Shown: positions 1 to 8,679 of the stretch, piece after piece | Layout: each line of letters starts with the position of its first letter | Position numbering within the stretch: position 1 is the first letter of the stretch | Assembly: GCF_007859855.1 (NCBI RefSeq) | Contig: NZ_SJPK01000002.1 | Span: forward strand, 429,003-493,002 | Direction: 5' to 3' | DNA: 64,000 bases | Source: Allorhodopirellula solitaria | GTDB taxonomy: Bacteria; Planctomycetota; Planctomycetia; Pirellulales; Pirellulaceae | Program-made: the position numbers and the translations under genes | Notes under the pieces: generated by a model | What the model saw: the letters and a program-made list of their open reading frames with translations, nothing else | Told to the model about the DNA's origin: nothing | Database searches by the model: none

Positions 1-409
1 CGGGGCCGTTGAGGCGGTTGATCACCTGCAGAGAATCCAGTGCCGAGACCATGTGGTCAGCATTCACATCGACAAAACCCACGCCCAACTCGACAGCACC
101 CGAAGGCTCGCCTTCGGAATTCTCGTTCATGTAGTTGATCACACGCAGTGCGTCGAGCGCTGTGACCTGGCCGTCATTGTTGACGTCAAATTTGTTCCAG
201 TAATTGTGCCCCACCGCGTAGTCGTCGACGTCTTCGACGGGTGGAAACTGAAAGCCGTCGCCGAAGTCACCCGCGAATAGTTGTCGCTTCTCCAGCATTT
301 CCGTCAGCAAGCGACGATTGTTCGATTGGGAACCACGCGACCGATCTTCGCTGGCTCGGCGTGACTTCGTCGGCTGCACGCGGCGAAGGAGGTGACGCAG
401 ATTGTTCAT
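1..409 (-). CDS. Dockerin-repeat surface protein, N-terminal part (cut by window edge)
   Basis: The first 136 codons are visible, from an ATG (MNN...) at 409; the rest lies left of the window. After a basic N-terminal stretch comes the segment MLEKRQLFAGDFGDG (its internal ATG at 298 is an alternative start). It resembles the ExRxLLA-type N-terminus found on large exported planctomycete proteins. Directly after it are two dockerin type I / EF-hand-like calcium loops: DVNNDGQVTALDALRVINY and then DVNADHMVSALDSLQVINR. Dockerin repeats bind calcium and in cellulosomes pair with cohesins; in planctomycetes they occur on giant secreted proteins whose partners are mostly unknown. Extracellular location is inferred. 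The frame is continuous to position 1, so the gene continues beyond the window. Confidence 0.75.
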   Translation of the reverse strand, partial: MNNLRHLLRRVQPTKSRRASEDRSRGSQSNNRRLLTEMLEKRQLFAGDFGDGFQFPPVEDVDDYAVGHNYWNKFDVNNDGQVTALDALRVINYMNENSEGEPSGAVELGVGFVDVNADHMVSALDSLQVINRLNGP

Positions 410-1082
410 CTGTTTTCTCGGCAATACGGTGTGATGGGCTGGGTCGATAGGAACTTTTGACGCTCATGCGCAGGCAGACAGCGTAATTACAAAAACTGTA
501 AGCTGGTAGGGAATTTCGATGAGCATTGCCATATTACCTAGGACGCCTACGTTATCAACGTTATCGGCGATTTCAGCGGCAGCCATTAGGCAGAAAGTTG
601 GCAGTGGTGATGAATAGACGAATTACTCCTGGTGAAAGTTCCAGAAAAACTCATGGAATTCGTCTCAGCTGCCGGGTTCCCCCCTCTCGACAAGCTATTC
701 ATCTTATCGTCACTGGGGGCGGTTGAGCTGTTGAATGTTTGCGAAAACCGCGGGAATCGGCCTGTCAGCGTCCAGCCCAGTGACGCTTGCCCCGGTTATT
801 ACAATCAAGAGCCTAGACACGTATGCGTGGGCTGTTAAAGAGTTGGGATTGACTCGGCGATTGCTTGCGCAGGTTGTCGTCCGCTCTATTCACGCCCGGA
901 GCGAGTTCCCCTCCTTTATCTAGTCCCCCCCCCTTTTTTTCTCTCTCTCTCGACCCCGAAACGGGGGGGGGGCAGGAGAGGCTCCATGGTTTCGCAAGGG
1001 AGGAGGCAAGAGTGCAATTCGAAAACAAGCTGACAGGGGATCCGGTTTTGTGGGTAATGACCAGGCTATTCGGTGCCGCTGC
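410..1082. other. 673-bp gene-poor spacer
   Basis: This spacer lies between the start of the dockerin gene and the 3' end of the kinase gene. I see no convincing gene: the open frames are short and resemble no family I know. It holds a low-complexity C/T/CT/G tract (about 926-972) and, at 1025-1058, a half copy of the CCCCTGTCAGCTTG...TTACCCAC repeat module that recurs at 21.5 and 28.5 kb. Confidence 0.5.
926..972. repeat. Low-complexity C9-T8-(CT)n ... G10 tract
   Basis: A run of nine C and eight T is followed by about four CT dinucleotides, then CCCCGAAACGGGG extending into about ten G. The C-rich and G-rich parts can pair around GAAA. It sits 3' of the minus-strand kinase gene, so it could act as a terminator-like hairpin, but there is no clean U-run and this is only a suggestion. 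Confidence 0.45.
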
Positions 1083-1997
1083 TTACTTGACGAAGGCCGA
1101 ATCGATTTTCTTGCTGAGTTTGAGAAACTCATCGATCGACGCGAGACGCTGATCGACGTTGGGTTCGATCATTTTCATGATCATGCGAGCGAGTCGTGGG
1201 TCCACGTCGGGCCGCCGCTCGAGCAAATCGGTGGGTTCGGACGTATCATGCTGGAGGGCAGCGCGTCCGGAAACGATTTCACCCTGCCAGGGATGCATGA
1301 ATGTCAGCAGGCAGTAAAAGGTCACCCCGAGAGAGAAGATGTCCACCCGGCCATCGGTGTGGCGACGACGCACGATCTCCGGAGACATGTATAGCGGCGT
1401 CCCCGTCCGATTCCCCGGGGCCATGAATGGTGGGGTAGACGGCACGGTGAGGCCAAAATCGATGAGTTTAACCCCCGAGACAACCTGTTGATCTTCATTG
1501 GGCACGGTGCAAATGAAGTTCCGGGGGCAGATATCGCGGTGGATAAATCCGCTCTGGTGGACGTAGGACAGGGCTTCGGCCATCTCGCGCATCAGCATCA
1601 GCTGCACGCCGTCGATGTATTCGAGTCGTTTGCGGACGATGACATCCTGCATGCTCGGCCCGCGGACGTATTCCATCACCAGGATCCGTTGACCCTTGAT
1701 CGTGATCCCGTGCTCGTACGTTTTGGCGATCAGCTCGTGCTGCATCTGCATCGCGATTTCGCCTTCGGTGGGCTTGTTGAGGCCCTTGAAGCGGGCTTCG
1801 AACAGCTCAAATTTCTCGGGATCGAGAATCTTGACGCCGACATCTTCCTTGCGTTCGAGGTCATAGGCGACGAAGAAGTTGCTCATCGTGCCGGTGGCGG
1901 CGGTACGCGAACGTGCAAACCGCGCGTCGACGTCGATTTTTTTGAGTGACGGGCTGCCACCGGAAAAGATACCGCGTAGGGAATCGAGCAGGCTCAC
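1083..1997 (-). CDS. Serine/threonine protein kinase (Hanks type)
   Basis: A 304-residue soluble protein that is essentially one kinase domain. Visible landmarks are VKIL with the ATP-anchoring Lys near residue 56, the catalytic loop HRDICPRN (153-160) with Asp and Asn in place, DFG (180-182), and SPE in place of APE. The glycine-rich loop is atypical (TAATGTMSN around residues 33-41). There is no transmembrane segment or sensor domain, unlike PknB-type receptor kinases, so it is probably cytosolic. The start is GTG at 1997, only 2 bp after the accD stop, which implies co-translation with accD. Its substrate is unknown; control of fatty-acid or branched-chain amino-acid synthesis is a guess from context only. 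Confidence 0.88.
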   Translation of the reverse strand: MSLLDSLRGIFSGGSPSLKKIDVDARFARSRTAATGTMSNFFVAYDLERKEDVGVKILDPEKFELFEARFKGLNKPTEGEIAMQMQHELIAKTYEHGITIKGQRILVMEYVRGPSMQDVIVRKRLEYIDGVQLMLMREMAEALSYVHQSGFIHRDICPRNFICTVPNEDQQVVSGVKLIDFGLTVPSTPPFMAPGNRTGTPLYMSPEIVRRRHTDGRVDIFSLGVTFYCLLTFMHPWQGEIVSGRAALQHDTSEPTDLLERRPDVDPRLARMIMKMIEPNVDQRLASIDEFLKLSKKIDSAFVK

Positions 1998-1999
1998 GG

Positions 2000-2914
2000 C
2001 TATTTCCCGCAGTAATCGATCGCGCAGGCGATCTCGGTTTTCAAATTTCGGCGATGGACGATGCGGTCAACATATCCATGTTCGAGCAGGAACTCGCTGG
2101 ATTGAAATCCTTCGGGCAGCTCAATCCCAATGGTTGCTTTGATCGTCCGCGGTCCGGCAAACCCGATCATCGCCTTGGGCTCGGCAAAAATCAGATCACC
2201 TAAGGATGCGAAACTGGCGGCGACTCCTCCCATGGTGGGGTTAGTCAGCACGCTAATGAACAATCCGCCTGCGTCGTGATAGCGGGCCAGTGCCGCGGAG
2301 ACTTTGGCCATTTGCATCAGGGACAGGATCCCTTCGTGCATGCGAGCACCGCCGCCGCTGGCGCTGACGATGATCAGGGCGATGTTTTGTTCGGTGGCGT
2401 GTTCGATCAACCGGGTCAATCGCTCACCCACGACACTGCCCATGCTGCCCATGATGAAGGCGCTATCGGTGACAGCAAATGCCACGCGGCGGGCGCGAAT
2501 CATGCCCGTTCCGGTCACAGCGGCGTCACTCAGCCCAGTTCGCTTTTGCTCGCCGACGATACGGTCAGCGTAGGGCCGGCGATCGTGGAATTCCAGCGGA
2601 TCGCTCGGCCGCAGATTCTCATTCATGGGCTCAAAGGTGCCCTCGTCGAGTACCTGGGCAATCCGCTCGAACGCGCTGACGTAGAAATGGTGGTTGCATT
2701 TCGGGCAGACGTTGAGCTGCTGTTGGACCTCTTTGCGATACAGCGAGGCGCTACACCCGTCGCATTTCAGCCACAAGCCTTCAGGCACGCCGCGCCGTCG
2801 CGGCGTGGTTTTGCCCGGACTCGCTACATCGGTCGCAGCCGATGCTTCGTGAGGTGCGGGCGCAGTCGACTTGGGCGACGTGCCGGTCGAATCAGTAGGA
2901 GCGGTGGAATCCAC
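2000..2914 (-). CDS. accD: Acetyl-CoA carboxylase carboxyltransferase subunit beta
   Basis: A 304-residue protein of the AccD family, which with AccA transfers the carboxyl group from carboxybiotin to acetyl-CoA to form malonyl-CoA, the first step of fatty-acid synthesis. An N-terminal four-Cys zinc ribbon is clear (CDGC at 51-54, CPKC at 70-73), followed by the crotonase-like carboxyltransferase core. The roughly 45 residues before the zinc finger are Ser/Thr/Pro-rich and longer than in E. coli. The start is GTG at 2914. It lies 48 bp downstream of ilvB and 2 bp upstream of the kinase gene, all on one strand, so an ilvB-accD-kinase operon is likely. No accA is visible in the window. Confidence 0.95.
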   Translation of the reverse strand: MDSTAPTDSTGTSPKSTAPAPHEASAATDVASPGKTTPRRRGVPEGLWLKCDGCSASLYRKEVQQQLNVCPKCNHHFYVSAFERIAQVLDEGTFEPMNENLRPSDPLEFHDRRPYADRIVGEQKRTGLSDAAVTGTGMIRARRVAFAVTDSAFIMGSMGSVVGERLTRLIEHATEQNIALIIVSASGGGARMHEGILSLMQMAKVSAALARYHDAGGLFISVLTNPTMGGVAASFASLGDLIFAEPKAMIGFAGPRTIKATIGIELPEGFQSSEFLLEHGYVDRIVHRRNLKTEIACAIDYCGK

Positions 2915-2962
2915 GGGATATCAGCTCGAATAGTTCGAAAAAAGGTGTGGGGAGGTCTCGTC

Positions 2963-4747
2963 TCAATCCAAGATCATATCATCAACGGTCGCACCGCCGG
3001 GGATCATTGGCAAGACGTGTTCTTGATACGGGACTTCCACATCGAGCAGGAACGGACCTTTGGAGTCGATCATTTCTCGCAGGGCGTCCTTCAGGTCGGC
3101 TTTGCGTTTGACCGTGGCGGCGCCACATCCGTAGCCTTTGGCGATCTGGACGAAATTCGGATACCGGTCGCTGGCGTATTCGTAGCGATCGGCCGAACTC
3201 GGGCCTCTGGCTTCTTCGTGATGGATCGGACCGAGGTAGGTATGAGCGCGATTTCGCTTCTCAAAACGGTCTTCCCACTGCACCACCATGCCGAGGTGTT
3301 GATTGTTGAGCAACAGCACCTTGACCGGCAGTTCTTCGCAGAAGCAGGTCGCGAGTTCCTGAATATTCATCTGGAAACTACCATCGCCATCGATGTCGAC
3401 GACGAGGGCTCCCGGGTGAGCCGCTTGCACACCCATCGCTGCGGGCAGGCCAAAGCCCATCGTACCAAGCCCGCTGCTGCTCATCCAAGTCCGTGGTTGG
3501 CGGAACTTGTAGAACTGGGCACTCCACATTTGGTGCTGGCCCACACCCACGGTGATGTACGTTTCTTGCTCGGCCGTGAGGTCGCTGAGCGTAGCGATCG
3601 CGTGCTGCTGCAGGATACCGTCGAATTCCGTGTCGTATTTCAACGGGTGTTTGGCCTTCAATTCATCACAGTGCTGTTGCCAATCCGAGATATCGGGTTT
3701 CTGCACGATCCGGTTCAACTCCGTCAAAACCTGTTTGACGTCGCCGCGAACGGGAATGTGAGCCGTTTTGTTCTTGTTCAGCTCGGACGCATCGATATCG
3801 ACATGGATGATCTTGGCGTCTTTGGCAAACGCTTCCACCTTGCCGGTCACCCGGTCGTCGAATCGAACACCTAATGCGATCAGGAGATCGCAATCTCTCA
3901 CGGCGTAGTTCGCGTAGGCAGCCCCGTGCATCCCGAGCCAATCGAGGGAGTGCGGATTTTCCGGAGGAACGGATCCGAGGCCCATCAGCGTGGTCACGGT
4001 GGGGATACCGGTTTTGTTGATCAGGGTCCGCAGTTCTTCGGTGGCTTCACCGAGAATGATCCCACCGCCAGAATAGATGACTGGCCGCCGGGCCATGCGG
4101 ATCGCGGCTGCGATCTGGCGGATGGCTTCTGGGGGCACCGACGGGGTCGAGGCGTTGTAACCAGGTAGCTCCATGGGGGGGTCGAGGTCGTTGGGCATCT
4201 CGGTCAACTGCACGTCTTTGGGCATGTCGACGAGCACGGGGCCCGGCCGGCCACTCGCAGCGATGTGGAATGCCTCCTTCATGATCCGTGGCAGATCTTT
4301 GATATCCGTCACGAGATAATGGTGCTTGGTGATCCCGCGACAGATTTCGACCATGGGCGTTTCCTGGAACGCGTCGCTACCGATCGAGGAGGTCGGCACT
4401 TGGCCGGTAATGCAGACCATGGGGATACTGTCGAGCTTCGCGTCGGCGACCGCAGTAACGAGGTTCGTCGCTCCGGGGCCGCTCGTGGCCATCACGACAC
4501 CGACTTTGCCGGTGCTGCGGGCGTAGCCCTGAGCGGCGAAGGCACCGCCCTGTTCGTGGCGTGGCAGGATCGTGCGAATCGATTCCCCAAATCGGGTCAG
4601 TGCTTGGTGCATCGGCATGCTGCAGCCGCCGGGGTACGCAAACAGTATTTCGACGCCATGGTCGACCAATGATTTGACCAGGATATCGGCTCCGTTCATC
4701 ACATGCTGCGCGTGCGCGGGCGACGTGCTCGAAGCGGTACTCATCAT
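2963..4747 (-). CDS. ilvB: Acetolactate synthase large subunit
   Basis: A 594-residue thiamine-diphosphate enzyme that condenses two pyruvates (or pyruvate and 2-oxobutyrate) in the first common step of branched-chain amino-acid synthesis. Landmarks are the N-terminal PYR domain with [18 protein letters not shown] (catalytic Glu), the central FAD/DHS-like domain, and the C-terminal ThDP/Mg motif [14 protein letters not shown]. Length and order are normal for IlvB. The start is one of two tandem ATG codons (4747 or 4744). No ilvN regulatory subunit or ilvC follows; accD follows instead, which is unusual. The adjoining 175 bp is shared with divergent crcB and should hold promoters for both. Confidence 0.93.
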   Translation of the reverse strand: MMSTASSTSPAHAQHVMNGADILVKSLVDHGVEILFAYPGGCSMPMHQALTRFGESIRTILPRHEQGGAFAAQGYARSTGKVGVVMATSGPGATNLVTAVADAKLDSIPMVCITGQVPTSSIGSDAFQETPMVEICRGITKHHYLVTDIKDLPRIMKEAFHIAASGRPGPVLVDMPKDVQLTEMPNDLDPPMELPGYNASTPSVPPEAIRQIAAAIRMARRPVIYSGGGIILGEATEELRTLINKTGIPTVTTLMGLGSVPPENPHSLDWLGMHGAAYANYAVRDCDLLIALGVRFDDRVTGKVEAFAKDAKIIHVDIDASELNKNKTAHIPVRGDVKQVLTELNRIVQKPDISDWQQHCDELKAKHPLKYDTEFDGILQQHAIATLSDLTAEQETYITVGVGQHQMWSAQFYKFRQPRTWMSSSGLGTMGFGLPAAMGVQAAHPGALVVDIDGDGSFQMNIQELATCFCEELPVKVLLLNNQHLGMVVQWEDRFEKRNRAHTYLGPIHHEEARGPSSADRYEYASDRYPNFVQIAKGYGCGAATVKRKADLKDALREMIDSKGPFLLDVEVPYQEHVLPMIPGGATVDDMILD

Positions 4748-4922
4748 TGTTTTCTTTCAAGTCAAAAGGAGAGTAGGGAGGTCGGGGAATCACAATTCTA
4801 GCCACTTTCAGCCCGAATGCCCCAGATGGACCTTGCCCCAGAATGGAAAAACTTCCGATTCTTCACCCCACAAAGTAAATTCCCCACAGCAAACTGACAA
4901 TGGCGAAAACCGGGATGAATCC

Positions 4923-5366
4923 ATGATGCCTTGGTCGATGAACGTGCTCGCCGTCGCGATTGGCGGTGGTTTAGGCGCTTTATGCCGCTACGGCCTGTCC
5001 GTTCTGTTTGCTCAGGGTCCGTTACAGCGTCTTATTGCGGGAATTAGCCACCTCGTTGGCGGTGAGGCGAGTTTTGCCATGACGCTTGCGAATTTGTTGG
5101 GCTGCTTTTTATTGGGAATTCTTTTTCAGTGGAGTGAGAGTCTCGCCAGTCTCGGCGAAACCCCGCTCAACCCCCACGCGCTGCTGGCGCTGCGGGTGGG
5201 CTTCCTCGGCAGCCTGACGACGTTCAGTACTCTGATCGGCGATGTGACGGTGCTCGGTAGCGAGGGCCGGGCAGTGGTCAGCCTGACGCTGCTCGCCGTC
5301 AATTTGGTTGGCGGATGTGTATTATTCCTGCTCGCAGCCGCTTCGGTGCGGGGGACGCTATCATGA
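4923..5366 (+). CDS. crcB: Fluoride channel CrcB/FluC
   Basis: A 147-residue membrane protein with about four transmembrane segments and the family motifs GGGLGALCRYGLS near the N-terminus, LANLLGCFLLG, and GFLGSLTTFSTLIGD, which contains the Phe/Thr residues that line the fluoride pore in known dual-topology dimers. Function: passive export of F-. The frame is open for more than 300 bp upstream, but the family N-terminus begins at the tandem ATG codons 4923/4926, so one of these is taken as the start. I looked for a fluoride riboswitch in the 175-bp leader and could not recognise one. The stop overlaps the next gene's ATG (ATGA), so the two are coupled. Confidence 0.9.
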   Translation: MMPWSMNVLAVAIGGGLGALCRYGLSVLFAQGPLQRLIAGISHLVGGEASFAMTLANLLGCFLLGILFQWSESLASLGETPLNPHALLALRVGFLGSLTTFSTLIGDVTVLGSEGRAVVSLTLLAVNLVGGCVLFLLAAASVRGTLS

Positions 5367-8300
5367 ATCGGCTCGATGAATGGACCTGGATCTTAATACT
5401 GCTCGCTGGATTAGCCGCGACGAATCTGCGGGCGGCCGAGGCGGACCGCTTCGATCTCGATAGCATCTCGCTGCAACCCTCGTACATTTCAGCTTCGATG
5501 CTGCGTCAGAGCAGTTGTTTGCGGGCCGTTACGCTGGCTCCCCAGGGCCGCGTGGCGACCGCGCCGGGCGAGCGGGTTGCCATTGCCGTCGGAGATGCTG
5601 GCACTCTGCTTCGCAGCACCGACGCTGGCCAGACGTGGTTGGCGGTGGAGACCATCCATCTCGATACGCCCGAGGCCAAGAACGCATTCGGCCGCAGCAC
5701 GCGTCGCCGCGAACAGCCGCTGGCGATCCCGTTCTGCGATTTCACGGAAGTGTTATGGGCTTCGCCGCTCGATGTGATCGTTGTCGGTGGCGGCTACGAG
5801 CCGGTCACCGGGATCAGCCGCGGGGTCTGCCTGCTCAGCCGCGACGCGGGACAAACGTGGTATTTGGGTGATGCACACGAATTACCCCGTTTGAGCGGGC
5901 TGCGTATGGGTGGGCCGACGTCATCGACGTCGTCGGGTCGATCCCAGCGGGAATTGGCGCCGGGGGTGCTCGAGGCGGTTGGCGACCAGTCGGAGTCCAG
6001 CGGCGTGGACCATTTCTACAGTTACGATGGCGGCCAGACATGGGTCGAAGATATCCGGGTCGGTGACGCCGCTCCGGCCGCGGCATCTTCGCGTCCTGGC
6101 CAACCGGTATCCGGCGAGCCTCGATCGATTCAGACCGCTGCGGGGAGAATCATCGTTCAGGCCATCTCGCCGGTATCCAGCGCAGGACAACTCGCTGTCG
6201 CGTCGCACGGACGCGTCTGGCGTCGCAGCGACTCGGCCTCCGCCTGGCAGGCTGTGCGGGGGCAGGGCCGGAGCACTGCCGTGTTGTTCGTAGCCGCTTC
6301 CCCCGCCGAGGTGCCCTGGTCGCTGATCGGACGAGAATCGCTGCATGAGAATCGCCGAACCGCCATTCTGCTCGATCGGGGCAATCCTCCGGACGCCAGC
6401 CCATGTGATCTGAACCGTTGCCGCGCCGCTGCCGCGATGCTGGGCATTTCCAACGTGGAATGCGTCCTCGACGATAGCACGCGGGCGCAGTGGATCGCGG
6501 CAAACCAACCGGCGGTGGTCGTGCTCGATGAAAGCCTGTCCGAAGCGACCGAGCGGGCCTGGGCGGCCCTGATCGAACAATCGCGTGATCAACCCTTCTC
6601 CGCAAGCACTCGGAAATCGGCTGCTGGCGATGGCGTGCAACGCATTATTCTGACACGACGGACCGCACGCAGACCCGATCCCACTGCCGAGACAGCCAGT
6701 AAAGCCTGGTATCAATCGCAGGGCGATCCACGCTGGCAACGGGCCTGGAACCACGCCTCGGTGCTGCGAGGCAGCGCTCTGCTGAGCGGACCGGGGGTGC
6801 TCGCCAACGACTTGTTTCATGATGCATTGATGCTCGCAGCTCCCGAGCAGGCCGCGCCTGACGCGATCGAGGTAGCGACGTTGGCAGATATGTCCGGACG
6901 TGTTCGCCGAGACGTTGCTCTCGCCGCCGGGCTCGTGCTGGCAGAGGGCCAGAATCGCGCGGCGAGCGAAACTCTTTCAGCGTCGAACCGGCGATTGCAA
7001 ATCACGACGGCTCGGATGAGTCAAACCCGCCGTCTGCACGACGAACTCTTCCAGAATGCTGCCACGAGCTGGTCACCGCTCGAGCAAACTCGCTTGGATG
7101 AGAAAATTGATCAGTTGTTGGCGATCTCCGCCCCCGAGGACCGCACACGCATGCTCTGGGAGACCATGGGAGTCGCGATGACGTCCGATTCGCCATTGCC
7201 TCAGGTGCGGGAAGTGCTGCTGTCAAAACTTGCCCAGCAGGGACAGCCCGCTGCGGTGCGGCGCTGGGCGGCGCTGAGCAAGGAAGCCTTGGCGGCCAGT
7301 CGCGAGAGAAACGCGATCGCATCACGCGCCCAAGTCGCCAGCCTCTGGCAGCGGCAAGCTACTGTGTTGGGCAACGTGGCCGAATCTGCAACCGATGTCG
7401 CTGAGGAGGGAGTATTGTCAGCGGCCGATGCCGGGTCCGTGGGCGGCCGACAGACACTCTCGCCATTTCAAATCACGCCGGTTTCCTATCAAGAGGAAGT
7501 GGCGGTCCCGAATGTCAGTTCGCAGCCACGGAGCAATACCACCTCAGCCACGTCCCGACTGAACCATGGTATCCCCAATCCTATTCTCGTTCCCCAAGAG
7601 AAGCACACTCAGTGGCAAGCCTCGCGAGGGCTGGTTGCGCTGGCCTCGCCGACGAGCATGCCCGGGGTAACAGGACAACGATCGGACGAGGAGAATCTGG
7701 ACTCGGAACTGACGGCGAGGTTGAACTGGGACTACCACCCCGTTGTCATGTCAGCTCGCGGGATCGGCTCCCATGAGCGTCAACAGAAACAAGGGAACGA
7801 GAGCCAGTCCAACGGTGACGATACATTCGGTGGCGACACACAGCGTGGCGATACATTGGGTAGCGATACATTGGGTAGCGATTCAGCCGAGAGCGACCTG
7901 GTCTACACCCCACCTATTGCTCATGACCGGCCGCTGCTCGATGGGCGCAGCGACGATGACTGTTGGGCGGTGTCGGACCGCTGGCGGGGTGAGGGCTACC
8001 AGGCATGCTGTGTTGCCGATCAAGAGTATCTTTATTTTGCTGTAACCTCGGCCCCAGAAGCAAACCTACGTCTTTCGCTGGACTGCGACGGTGACTACTT
8101 CACCGCACTGCGATTCGAAATCCGGCCGGACGGAACCCGGCAAGCGTATGTCGACGGTGATGGAGAGATCTCGCCTGTCTGGTACTCCGCCTCAGGGGCA
8201 GACGCTGGTGATTCATTCACCACTGAGATCGCGATTGCCCGGTCGAGCCTGCCCGCTCCCGTCTGTCGTATCCATGTCCGTGCCGCCCTCCCACGCGATC

Positions 8301-8368
8301 GATCGCAATGGGAAGTCATGCCGCACGCCACGCAGTGGCACCCGCAGCGCCGCCAAGCAGCGGAGTGA
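5363..8368 (+). CDS. Secreted BNR/Asp-box repeat protein with CBM9-like C-terminus
   Basis: A 1001-residue protein starting MNRLDEWTWILILLAGLAA, a plausible Sec signal peptide ending near residue 25. It has at least three Asp-box (SxDxGxTW) blades, RSTDAGQTW, SRDAGQTW and SYDGGQTW, typical of beta-propellers of the sialidase / photosystem-assembly-factor type. The middle is Ser/Ala/Arg-rich with predicted helices. The last 150 residues (DGRSDDDCW ... LYFAVTSA ... LRFEIRPDGT) resemble family-9 carbohydrate-binding or DOMON-like modules. A short direct repeat encodes GDTLGSDTLGSDS. No sialidase catalytic Arg triad is evident, so an enzyme is not claimed. It begins inside the crcB stop codon. 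Confidence 0.7.
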   Translation: MNRLDEWTWILILLAGLAATNLRAAEADRFDLDSISLQPSYISASMLRQSSCLRAVTLAPQGRVATAPGERVAIAVGDAGTLLRSTDAGQTWLAVETIHLDTPEAKNAFGRSTRRREQPLAIPFCDFTEVLWASPLDVIVVGGGYEPVTGISRGVCLLSRDAGQTWYLGDAHELPRLSGLRMGGPTSSTSSGRSQRELAPGVLEAVGDQSESSGVDHFYSYDGGQTWVEDIRVGDAAPAAASSRPGQPVSGEPRSIQTAAGRIIVQAISPVSSAGQLAVASHGRVWRRSDSASAWQAVRGQGRSTAVLFVAASPAEVPWSLIGRESLHENRRTAILLDRGNPPDASPCDLNRCRAAAAMLGISNVECVLDDSTRAQWIAANQPAVVVLDESLSEATERAWAALIEQSRDQPFSASTRKSAAGDGVQRIILTRRTARRPDPTAETASKAWYQSQGDPRWQRAWNHASVLRGSALLSGPGVLANDLFHDALMLAAPEQAAPDAIEVATLADMSGRVRRDVALAAGLVLAEGQNRAASETLSASNRRLQITTARMSQTRRLHDELFQNAATSWSPLEQTRLDEKIDQLLAISAPEDRTRMLWETMGVAMTSDSPLPQVREVLLSKLAQQGQPAAVRRWAALSKEALAASRERNAIASRAQVASLWQRQATVLGNVAESATDVAEEGVLSAADAGSVGGRQTLSPFQITPVSYQEEVAVPNVSSQPRSNTTSATSRLNHGIPNPILVPQEKHTQWQASRGLVALASPTSMPGVTGQRSDEENLDSELTARLNWDYHPVVMSARGIGSHERQQKQGNESQSNGDDTFGGDTQRGDTLGSDTLGSDSAESDLVYTPPIAHDRPLLDGRSDDDCWAVSDRWRGEGYQACCVADQEYLYFAVTSAPEANLRLSLDCDGDYFTALRFEIRPDGTRQAYVDGDGEISPVWYSASGADAGDSFTTEIAIARSSLPAPVCRIHVRAALPRDRSQWEVMPHATQWHPQRRQAAE

Positions 8369-8392
8369 ACCGATGCCACCGCTGTGGCATCG

Positions 8393-8458
8393 TAGCCAGA
8401 CGGCTCCGTCCGTCTGAACTGGAGCGGGAAAGCTCTCTACTCGCGACGTCGCCGGTCG
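8393..8458 (-). repeat. Single unit of the REP-like double-palindrome family
   Basis: TAGCCAGACGGCTCCGTCCG is followed by an ACTCGCGACG...GCCGGTCG arm. The unit matches those of the tandem arrays near 31 and 62.6 kb and has the same orientation as the 62.6-kb array. It lies in the 311-bp spacer before the DUF1559 gene. This supports starting that gene at 8680 and not at an earlier codon in the same open frame. Confidence 0.7.
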
Positions 8459-8679
8459 AATATCAGCCCGAACGAAATGGCATGAAAACCATTTTCTCGA
8501 TCCGGCAAGGGGTGTTGCTCTGCCCTAGTTCGCTTCTGCTGTCGAGTGCTCACGCGTTCGGGCTTGCACGCTCTGCCTTCAACAGTTCTTCATCTATTCC
8601 AAACACGATCTCCACGGACAGCTGGTTTAATTCCGCCCGCACAAGTAAATCATTTCATACTCGACCCAGGAATTATCCG

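Noticed and set aside
735-923. 62-residue plus-strand frame (AKTAGIGLSASSPVTLAPVI...) in the left spacer
   Set aside because: It resembles no family, starts without a ribosome-binding site and lies in repeat-containing DNA.
2276-3874. 532-residue plus-strand frame across accD and ilvB
   Set aside because: It is antisense to two clear enzyme genes; its composition (His/Asp/Val/Phe-rich) is typical of a mirrored frame in GC-rich DNA.
4748-4922. Possible fluoride riboswitch upstream of crcB
   Set aside because: I could not find the conserved crcB-motif pseudoknot pairing; a covariance-model search would be decisive.
8308-8679. N-terminal extension of the DUF1559 gene
   Set aside because: The extension passes through a REP-like repeat and precedes the prepilin leader by 120 residues, which is incompatible with prepilin processing.
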